This document shows positions 1 through 7,200 of a stretch of DNA of 64,000 nt, piece by piece. Source of the DNA: Deltaproteobacteria bacterium (lineage in GTDB: Bacteria; Myxococcota_A; UBA9160; PR03); NCBI GenBank assembly GCA_035063765.1, contig JAPSFT010000001.1, positions 195,497-259,496 on the forward strand, read 5' to 3'. Each line of letters begins with the position of its first letter. The first letter of the stretch is position 1. A program made the translations under genes and the position numbers. Below the pieces are notes generated by a model, which worked only from the letters and a program-made list of their open reading frames with translations, was not told where the DNA came from and ran no database searches.

Positions 1-1140
1 CTCGGCCTCGACCCGCTGGTGAGCCAGGCGATCGGCGCGGGTGAGCGCCGCCACGCGCTGCACCTGCTCTGGCAGGGCGTCTGGCTCGCGGTGGCTGCCG
101 GGCTGCCGCTCTCGCTCGTCATCCTCGGGCTCGGCGCCGCGCTCGAGCGCATGGGGCTCGCACCCGAGACGGCCTCCGCCGCGCGCGCCTACCTCATCCC
201 GCGACTCCCGAGCCTCCTACCCTATCTCGCCTTCGTCGCGTGCCGCAGCTACCTCCAGGCGGTGAGCGTGACGCGCCCGGTGGTGGTCTCGGTGGTGGTC
301 GCTAACGTGCTGAACGTCCCCTTGAGCTGGGCGCTCGTGTTCGGCTTCGAGAGCCTCGCCATCCCCGCGCTCGGCATCGCCGGCGCCGCCTGGGCGAGCA
401 CGGTATGCACTTTGGCGCAGCTCGCGGTCTTGGTGGTGGCGGTTCGGCGCGAGTCAGCGGGGCTCGAGGGCAGCTCGTGGCGGCCGGAGCGCGACGCGAT
501 GCTGCGCGCGTTCCGCATCGGCTTGCCGGTCGGGCTCACCTTGCTCGCCGAGTTCGGCGTGTTCGGGCTGGTGAACGTGCTCATGGGCAACATCGACGCG
601 CGCACGCTCGCCGGGCACCAGGTCGCCATCACGCTCGCGAGCACGACGTTCATGGTTCCGGTCGGGATCGGCGCAGCCGCCTCCGTGCGAGTCGGCAACG
701 CGATCGGGCGCGGCGACGCCGCGGGCGCGCGCCTCGCCGGGCTCATCGCGCTCGGCGGGGGGCTCGCCTTCATGAGCCTCTCCGCGCTCGCCTTTCTCGT
801 CTTCCCGCGCGAGCTCAGCCGCATCGTGACCGATCAGCCGGACGTCATCGAGGCGGCGGTGCCGCTCATCGGGATCGCGGCCATGTTTCAGCTCTCGGAC
901 GGCGCGCAGGCGGTCGCCGCGGGCGCCCTCCGTGGCGCGGGCGACACTCGCTTCCCGCTCTTCGCGAACCTGGCGGGGCACTACCTGGTGGGGCTGCCCA
1001 TCGGGGCCGTCTTCGGATTCGCGCTCGGGCGCGGCGCGACCGGGCTCTGGTGGGGGCTCAGCGCCGGGCTCACCGGGGTCGCGCTCTCGCTGTCACTCCG
1101 CTTTCTCCGCCTCTCGGCCCGACCGCTCGCCCGGGCGTGA
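1..1140 (+). CDS. MATE-family multidrug/Na+ antiporter, 5' end outside the window
   Basis: Inner-membrane cation-coupled drug/organic-compound exporter. The frame is open from base 1 and reads LGLDPLVSQAIGAG, the segment that follows TM1 in MATE proteins, so the N-terminus lies upstream; the GTG at 19 is internal. About 379 residues remain of the usual ~450. Repeated hydrophobic segments are visible, together with the second-half motif GAAASVRVGNAIGRGDAAGA, which mirrors the first-half VSQAIGAG, as expected for the two pseudo-symmetric six-helix halves. The stop at 1138-1140 lies just before the NUDIX gene, so the two may be co-transcribed. The family is secure; the substrate cannot be read from sequence. 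Confidence 0.93.
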   Translation, partial: LGLDPLVSQAIGAGERRHALHLLWQGVWLAVAAGLPLSLVILGLGAALERMGLAPETASAARAYLIPRLPSLLPYLAFVACRSYLQAVSVTRPVVVSVVVANVLNVPLSWALVFGFESLAIPALGIAGAAWASTVCTLAQLAVLVVAVRRESAGLEGSSWRPERDAMLRAFRIGLPVGLTLLAEFGVFGLVNVLMGNIDARTLAGHQVAITLASTTFMVPVGIGAAASVRVGNAIGRGDAAGARLAGLIALGGGLAFMSLSALAFLVFPRELSRIVTDQPDVIEAAVPLIGIAAMFQLSDGAQAVAAGALRGAGDTRFPLFANLAGHYLVGLPIGAVFGFALGRGATGLWWGLSAGLTGVALSLSLRFLRLSARPLARA

Positions 1141-1162
1141 CCCCGCCCGGGCCGCGCCTTGC

Positions 1163-1168
1163 TAGACT
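1163..1168 (+). promoter_or_regulatory. -10-like hexamer close to the NUDIX start codon
   Basis: TAGACT lies 10 nt before the GTG at 1179, with no Shine-Dalgarno between. If used, transcription would start within a few bases of the codon. No good -35 is visible. Confidence 0.35.
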
Positions 1169-1178
1169 CATTCGCGCC

Positions 1179-1838
1179 GTGGACCCCGCCGAGAGCCCGC
1201 TCACGCCCGAGGTCGTTCGGGCGGCCCTCGCGCTGCCGAGCCCGCTGCCGGCGATACCGCCGCCGGCCAGCGCGCGGCCGGCGGCGGTGGTCGTGCCGGT
1301 GCGACTCGACGAGGCGCCGCGCGCGCTCTGCGTGTTCCGCTCGCGCGCGCTCCGCGAGCACCCCGGCGAGGTCGCATTTCCAGGTGGAAAATGTGATCGC
1401 GATGACGCGAGCCTGGAAGCCACCGCGCTCCGCGAGCTCCGCGAGGAGCTCGCGGTCTCGCCCGGCGAGGTGACCCTGCTCGGCGCGCTCACGCCGATCC
1501 CGGTCATCACCGGGCGCTACCTCATCCATCCCTTCGTGGCCGCGCTCGACCCGCGCGCCCGGCCGCGCGTGGCGAGCGCAGAGACCGAGCGGATCGCCGA
1601 GCTCCCGCTCCTCGCCTGGCTGGAGGGCGGCCGCCGCCACGGCGCGGTCGCCTCGAGCTTCGGCGACGCGCCGATCTTGCTCCCGCATTTCGAGGTCGAG
1701 GACCGCATCCTCTACGGGGCGAGCGCCTTCATCTTCTTCGAGCTCATCTCGCGCCTGGCGAGGTTCCGCGGTCGAGAGCTGGCGCCACCCGTCGTCACGA
1801 ACGAGCTGCCCTGGGCGGGGCGCTACCGCGAGCCGTGA
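1179..1838 (+). CDS. NUDIX hydrolase, CoA-diphosphatase (NudL/CoAse) type
   Basis: Predicted cytoplasmic pyrophosphohydrolase of about 219 residues. Two blocks identify the CoA-pyrophosphatase branch: an upstream block reading FRSRALREHPGEVAFPGG, typical of the NudL signature, and the NUDIX helix that follows, GG-x9-EATALRELREELAV, with the metal-binding REL-x-EE core. Length fits NudL-like enzymes. The chosen start is GTG 1179, where a -10-like TAGACT sits just upstream. An in-frame GTG at 1137 would overlap the preceding stop (GTGA) and couple it to the MATE gene, adding 14 residues. Family activity (CoA to 3',5'-ADP plus 4'-phosphopantetheine) is known; other CoA-like substrates are possible. 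Confidence 0.85.
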   Translation: MDPAESPLTPEVVRAALALPSPLPAIPPPASARPAAVVVPVRLDEAPRALCVFRSRALREHPGEVAFPGGKCDRDDASLEATALRELREELAVSPGEVTLLGALTPIPVITGRYLIHPFVAALDPRARPRVASAETERIAELPLLAWLEGGRRHGAVASSFGDAPILLPHFEVEDRILYGASAFIFFELISRLARFRGRELAPPVVTNELPWAGRYREP

Positions 1839-1860
1839 CGCGCGGCCGCGCCGCCCCGCG

Positions 1861-3945
1861 CTACTCGGGGCAGGGCGTGCCGAGCGGCGCCGGCGCGGGC
1901 AGAGTGGCGCGGCCGGTGTCGAGGTAGCTCCGGAAGAAGCAGCCGTACTGATACTTCACCTGGTCGAGCTGCGCGTAGATGTAGTGCGGGTCGATGATGC
2001 CGTCGCCCGCGTACTGCACGGCAGCGGCGGTCACCCGTGAGCCGTCGGCCGAGAGGAGGTTGTCCTTCACCGGATACGGGAGGAGCCCGTCGCGGCCGTC
2101 GAGGGCGAGCGTGTCCTGCATGCTCTGCCACTCGAGCTCGCCCGCTTGCTGGGTGCCGTTGGCGAGCGCCAGCGCATCGTAGATTTCTACCGGGAAATAT
2201 TCGTCGCCCGGGGCGCTGGTCGCGTAGATGGGCCGCGCGGGCGCGCCCTCGAGCGGCCAGCGCGCGAGCCGCGCGGCGTACACCATCGGATCGGCGGGCT
2301 CCCACGCGGTCTCCAGGGCGTGGAGCGCCGGGTAGGTGAAGTCGATGTCGATGGCCCCGGCGCCGCTCACCATCGCGAACAGCTTGCCGAGGTTTCCGAC
2401 GTAGTGCGTCTTGATGATGAACTGGCTCCAGAAGCCGCCCGCGCCGGTGGGGGCCACCGCGCGCACCTTCGGCTCCACCGCGCCCAGCATGTTGGTGTAC
2501 ATGCCGCCCATCGACTGCCCCTGCAGCATGAGCGGCTCGAGATCGAAGCGGAAGGACGACTGCCCCGCGGGCAGGCTCGGCCCCGTGCAGGCGCCGAGCG
2601 CGGCCGGAGCGATCGTGAGCGACTCGAGCGCCTTCACATAGAGGCGCTGCTCGAACACGCCCTGCCGGAACGTGTAAGGGAAGGCGCCCAGGTTATTGAA
2701 GTTGATATAGGCGAGATCACCGGCGCCCGGCACGCGCTCCGGGTTCACCGGCAAGGCCGAGCTCGCCGCGGCGAATCCGTGCTCGGCGACCACGTAGGCT
2801 GGGCCCTCGAGCGGGGTCGGCTCGCCGTCTGGGGTCGGCGTGCGGCCGCGATCGACCACCTGGATGCTGACGCCGCCCGAGCCGTGCTCGTAGAGCACGA
2901 GCGGGTAACCGCCCGCGGGCATCTCGCGTTTCGGGAGTGTGAGCACCACCGGGATGGTGACCTTGCCCTGCTCGACAGGAACCCCCTCGGCGTCGAGCTC
3001 GAAGTGTCCCTCCGTGTCATAGAGGGGCTCACCCTTTTGAAAGACCGGCAGCTCGAGCGTGCCCTGGAGGGCGCAGAAGCGCGTCGAGGCGGTGGTCGCG
3101 TCGACCAGCGTGAGCCCCTCGATCTGGGGCGAGTACTTCGCGACCAGGGCATCGGACGTGCGCGCGGTGTCTGCGACCACGTCGCCGGTCGTGAACACGG
3201 TGGCCGCGGCGACCTCCGCGGTCGGGATCCCCACGGTCTTCAGGGTCTGCCAGAGCGGCGCGAAGGAGTCGCGAGCGGCTTCGCCGCGCGGACCGGGGAG
3301 CGCACGCCCCGCCTCGAGCGCGCGGAGCCGGGCGGGTACGCCGAGCTTCTTGCCGCTGGCATCCCCGAGTGAGCGCTGGATCACGAACGCGTATTTCCGG
3401 TTCCCTCGCAGTAGGACGCCCGGGTACGCGGCCACCGCCAGGAAATTCTCGGGAACGTACTTGTCGTCCTGGGCGGTCGTCACCGCGACCGTAGGGTAGA
3501 GCTTGCCGCGCTCCGGCGAGCTCTCGTCGACGTCGATGAGCAGCACCGGCGAGGAGGCGTCTGCCGGCAACAGGTCGTCGACCCGGCGCGCTCCGAGCGG
3601 CGCGTCGAAGCGGAACCAGCCGACCGCGACCGTGGGGAAGCCCTTGCGCGCGGAGGCCGCCTCGATGACGCCGGCCACGGTGGCGCTCCCGAGCGGGTTC
3701 GGGAACCCGCCGAAGTCGGGGTGGCCGGCCGCATCGAGGCGCAGATCCGAGGGCCACGGGAAGTCGTAGAAGGCGCGCGCGGCGGCGGCGGGATCGTCGG
3801 GGTGCTCGAGCGGCGCGAAATCGACGTCGAAGGCGACCTGGGCGCCCGCGAGCGCGGCCGGCGGGGAGCCCTCGCTCTCGGCGCCGCAGGCCACCGATCC
3901 GAGCCCGAGCAGCAGCGCCAACCCGGCGGAAACACGGAGCGTCAT
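1861..3945 (-). CDS. Secreted lipoprotein with alpha/beta-hydrolase (lipase-like) domain
   Basis: A 694-residue protein starting at ATG 3945 with a lipoprotein signal (LLLGLGSVAC), so it is probably anchored at the cell surface or outer membrane. The N-terminal half has an FPWPSDLR...FPNPLGS block and appears beta-rich. The C-terminal half is a hydrolase fold: LVLYEHGSGG resembles the oxyanion strand, GQSMGG is a GxSxG nucleophile elbow with Ser about residue 478, and later GDEYFP and GIIDPHYIY could carry the acid and the His. It resembles predicted bacterial extracellular lipases with an extra N-terminal domain. Longer in-frame starts up to 4044 would destroy the signal peptide. Substrate unknown; ester hydrolysis is inference from the motif. 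Confidence 0.7.
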   Translation of the reverse strand: MTLRVSAGLALLLGLGSVACGAESEGSPPAALAGAQVAFDVDFAPLEHPDDPAAAARAFYDFPWPSDLRLDAAGHPDFGGFPNPLGSATVAGVIEAASARKGFPTVAVGWFRFDAPLGARRVDDLLPADASSPVLLIDVDESSPERGKLYPTVAVTTAQDDKYVPENFLAVAAYPGVLLRGNRKYAFVIQRSLGDASGKKLGVPARLRALEAGRALPGPRGEAARDSFAPLWQTLKTVGIPTAEVAAATVFTTGDVVADTARTSDALVAKYSPQIEGLTLVDATTASTRFCALQGTLELPVFQKGEPLYDTEGHFELDAEGVPVEQGKVTIPVVLTLPKREMPAGGYPLVLYEHGSGGVSIQVVDRGRTPTPDGEPTPLEGPAYVVAEHGFAAASSALPVNPERVPGAGDLAYINFNNLGAFPYTFRQGVFEQRLYVKALESLTIAPAALGACTGPSLPAGQSSFRFDLEPLMLQGQSMGGMYTNMLGAVEPKVRAVAPTGAGGFWSQFIIKTHYVGNLGKLFAMVSGAGAIDIDFTYPALHALETAWEPADPMVYAARLARWPLEGAPARPIYATSAPGDEYFPVEIYDALALANGTQQAGELEWQSMQDTLALDGRDGLLPYPVKDNLLSADGSRVTAAAVQYAGDGIIDPHYIYAQLDQVKYQYGCFFRSYLDTGRATLPAPAPLGTPCPE

Positions 3946-4049
3946 GGCTCCCGACCATAGCTGAATCGAGTCGGCCGGCCATGGCCGTAGAGCGCGCCAT
4001 CCGGCGCGGGCCCAGGCCTCGGCAACTCGAGCGAGAGGTTTCAAGGTTG

Positions 4050-4085
4050 GAGCGCGTTCATTTCATTCATGAAATGAACGCGCTC
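4050..4085. promoter_or_regulatory. Perfect 16-bp inverted repeat, possible enhancer (UAS) or hairpin
   Basis: The arms at 4050-4065 and 4070-4085 (GAGCGCGTTCATTTCA and its exact complement) flank a 4-base centre, TTCA. The inner part is unusually AT-rich for this genome. It lies 68 to 103 bp before the predicted start of the small RNA at 4153, a normal place for a sigma-54 enhancer-binding protein. It could instead be a hairpin ending the minus-strand alpha-2-macroglobulin transcript, but no T-run follows on either strand. Confidence 0.5.
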
Positions 4086-4126
4086 GGTCAGGTCGGCTAA
4101 GCCTAGGTTCTATGGGCGGGCGACGC

Positions 4127-4141
4127 TGGCATGGTAGCTGC
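4127..4141 (+). promoter_or_regulatory. Sigma-54 (RpoN) -24/-12 promoter candidate
   Basis: TGGCATG, four bases, CTGC, followed by A. It matches the consensus TGGCACG-N4-TTGCA except at two positions, and keeps the near-invariant GG (4128-4129) and GC (4140-4141) exactly 10 bp apart. The predicted start is near 4151-4153. No annotated gene begins downstream, only the hairpin/terminator RNA. Confidence 0.55.
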
Positions 4142-4152
4142 AACCTATCGAA

Positions 4153-4254
4153 TCAGGCGTCGCCCGAAGGTGACCCCCCCCGCCCGGGTTGACGCCGTTT
4201 CCTCTGTCAGCGGTCCGAGGTTCCCCCCCTCCCCTCGGGCCGCTGATTTTTTTT
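4153..4254 (+). ncRNA. Candidate small regulatory RNA, about 100 nt
   Basis: Not a recognised family. The transcript predicted from the sigma-54 element would begin near 4153. It would fold a first hairpin from GGCGTC (4156-4161) with GACGCC (4191-4196), strengthened by inner CCCG (4163-4166) with CGGG (4185-4188), and end in a strong intrinsic terminator. No plausible ORF is present: the only frames run through the hairpins without a start and ribosome site. A second pairing, 4117-4126 with 4157-4166 (10 bp perfect), would be available only to a longer RNA. Both flanking genes are on the opposite strand, so this terminator serves neither of them. Sigma-54-driven sRNAs have precedents (Qrr, GlmY); relation to any of them is untested. 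Confidence 0.5.
4207..4254 (+). terminator. Strong intrinsic terminator on the plus strand
   Basis: The 14-bp stem pairs 4207-4220 (TCAGCGGTCCGAGG) with 4233-4246 (CCTCGGGCCGCTGA), with one G-U pair and a 12-nt loop, and is followed at once by eight T residues (4247-4254). It is the clearest terminator in the window. No protein gene on this strand lies upstream of it. Confidence 0.9.
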
Positions 4255-4282
4255 GCTGGGTACCGGATGGAGCGGCCGAGGC

Positions 4283-7200
4283 TCAGTCGGCGCTCACTTC
4301 GAGCGTCGCCGCGGGCGCGGAGGCTCGCTGCTCCGGCTGGTAATAGAGATACGCGCTCGCGCCGCCGTCGCTCGCCTTCACCGGCATGGTGGCCCGGAGC
4401 CCATAGCGGTAGCTCTGCGAAGCGCTCGCTCCGAGCGAGCTCAGATAGAGCGTGAGCTGCTTGCCGGTGAGCTCGTAGTTGGAGAGCGCGCCCGCCGCCC
4501 GGTAGGCGTCGAGCGCCTCTGTCTCGACGGCAAACCCGGGAGGGATCCCCACCGTGACGATGAGCATGCCCTGCGCGCTCGCGGTGTGGTTCTTCACGGT
4601 GACGGTCGCCTCGACCCGCTCGTCCACCGCGAGCGAACGCTTGTCGTAGGAGACGCTCACGCCGAGCGGACCGGTCGCGTCCGGCGGCACAGCGGCCCAC
4701 GGGAGGTTGTGACGCGTCACCAGGTTGTAGCTGACCTTGCCGGTGCCCGCGAAGGAGAGCGTGACCTGATGCGACCCGAGCGTGGCGAGCGGCTTCATGT
4801 CGACGGTGGTCATGACCTCCGCCTGGTCGGGGGTGAGCGAGAGCGTCGTGAAGGGCGCGCCATCCACCTCGACGGCGAGGGTCCCCACGGCGCCCTCGGT
4901 GCCCTTCTCGGCGGCGAGGAGCAGCGCGCGGAGCGTCCAGATGGTCGCCTGCGTCGAACCGAAGTTACCCGCCGGATCCTTCGAGGCAACGAGGAAGGCG
5001 AGCGCGCCGTCCACGTCGTCCTTGAAGCCTCCCGAGAGCAGCATCGCGCGCGCGACCAGCGCGGTCGCGCTCACCGCGGCGTCGGCACCACCGCCGTAGA
5101 AGTTGGTCTGTGTCCCGTCGGTGTCCCAGTACGTCCGCTCACCGTCGGTCTGCTTCGCCGCGTGGAGCTTCGCGAGCACGCCCGCGAGGAAGGCGTCGTT
5201 CGGGGCGGCGGTCGCGAACGCATTGGCCACCAAGCCGAGCGTATACGGATCCGTGTCGTCGCCGAGGCTCGCCTTCACATACGCGAGCCCACGCCCGACC
5301 TCCGCGCCCGTGTAGCCGTTGTCCGCGAGCGCCCACAGCACGAACGCGGTATTTCGCACGGCGCTCGTCTGGAACGAGAAGAACTCGGAGACGTCACCCT
5401 CCCACGAGCCGTCCGACTTCTGCTGGGCGAGGAGCCAGGCCTGGGTGCGCGCGATCATCGCCGCGTCGACCAGCTGCACCTTGGCCATGTCCGCGAACTC
5501 CATCAGCCCGAAGGCGGTGACCGAGAGGAACGGCGCGGCGTCTTGGGTGCCGAACCAGGAGAACCCGCCGCCCGGGTGCTCGAAGGTGAGCAGTCGCTGA
5601 TAGCCGGCCGAGATGAGGCTCTCGGCCTTGAGCGCGATGGCCGGCGTGATCTGTCCGGTCTGGTTCATGTAGCGGGTGACGAGCACGTTCGGCCAGGTCG
5701 TGCTGGTGGTCTGCTCGAAGCAGCCGTTCGGCACCGCCAGCATGCTGTCCATCCCGGTCACGGCCTGCGCGAGCAGCGCCGGATAGATCTCGAGGTACAT
5801 CTCGGGTGATCCGGGCACCGCGTTGGCGGGAAAGTCCACCGCGTGCGAGACGCTCCCCGGCGCGAGCGCGCCGCTCACCGCGGCCGACAGCGCCTTGCCG
5901 TCCGGCACCACCAGCACGTTGCGAGCGAGCGCGTCGGAGGCGGAGCTCCCCGTCGCGGTCACCGTGAGCGTCTGTAGCCCGACCGTCTCGACGCGCACCG
6001 GGAAGCGAACTCCGACCACCTCTCCGGGCAAGAGCTCCACCGTCTTCGTGGTGGCGCCGAGCGGCGTGTACCAGGTCCCGCTCGCGAGCTCGAGCTTCAC
6101 GGCCTGCTTGGTGGAGAGGTAGTTATAGACCGCGATCGGAAACTCGAGCTCGTCACCCCGGGTCAAGGTCGCGGGGAAGCTGATGTCGGCGAAGAAGTCC
6201 TGGAAGACCTTGATGCCGGCCTGCCCGCCGCCGAGCTTGCCGCCCGCCGAGTGCGCGAGCGTCGAGACGCGCCAGCTCGTGATGCTGTCGGCGAGCTCGA
6301 CGCTCACGGTCGCCTTCCCGTTCGCGTCGGTGATGAGCTCGGGGTTCACGTACAGCGTCTCGGGGAAGTCCTTGCGGACACGCGGCCCCGAGCTCTGCTC
6401 GACGCCGCTCGCGCCCCCTGCGCCGCCCATACCGCCGCCGGCGTCCGCATTTCCGCCGCCGGGCATCGGGCCATTGCCATCCGCCATGGGCGGGAGGCTG
6501 TCTTCGACGCCGAGCTCCGCCAGGCTGATGGTGAGCGCGTGATCGTCGGCGGTGTTCACTTGCTCGTCCGGACCGGCGCTCCGCACGTGAAGCGCCGCGT
6601 CGAACGGGGAGCCGTCGATCGAGTAGGCGTTGCCCCAGAAATCGTACTGAGCGAGCGCGCCCTTCACGCGCAAGATGAGCGCCTCGCCGAACGAGCGCTG
6701 CTCGGAGTCGCACCAGCGTCCCGTCTCCGTGCAGCCGCGCGCCGCGAGGGCGCGCACCGCCGCGGTCACCGCCGGTTGCGTCGCCCGGACGATCCGCGCC
6801 TTCTCGGCCTCGTAGTAGGGAGCGAGCTGCGTCTTCGCGCCTTGGATGACCTCCGGCCAGCTCGTGAGGTGCAGTCCCGTGAACGAACCCGAGCCGAGCG
6901 CCGCGAGCGCCGCGGCGGTGCGCTCCTGCGCGGCGCTCGCCTCGGCCGCATCCCGCGAGCGTGTCTTGCCGAAGAGGAGGTCGGAGAGCGCCCCCGGCGG
7001 CGCCTGGAGCTCGTAGCGAGGCTCGGCGTAGGCGTCGTCGAGCTCGAACACGGTCGACAGGAGCCCGGGCCGCGAGTCGATGACCGAGAACACCGCCTCG
7101 TCCACCACCTGCACGCCGAGCGCCGCGACCGCTGGCGCGCCCTGCTCGTCGGTCACGGAGAAGGTCAGCTGCGCGGGCTCGCCCGGCCGGTACTCCGGCT

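Noticed and set aside
4131-4343. 70-codon frame across the small-RNA region
   Set aside because: Its ATG falls inside the -24/-12 element and the frame runs through a strong terminator into the opposite-strand gene. A non-coding RNA fits better.
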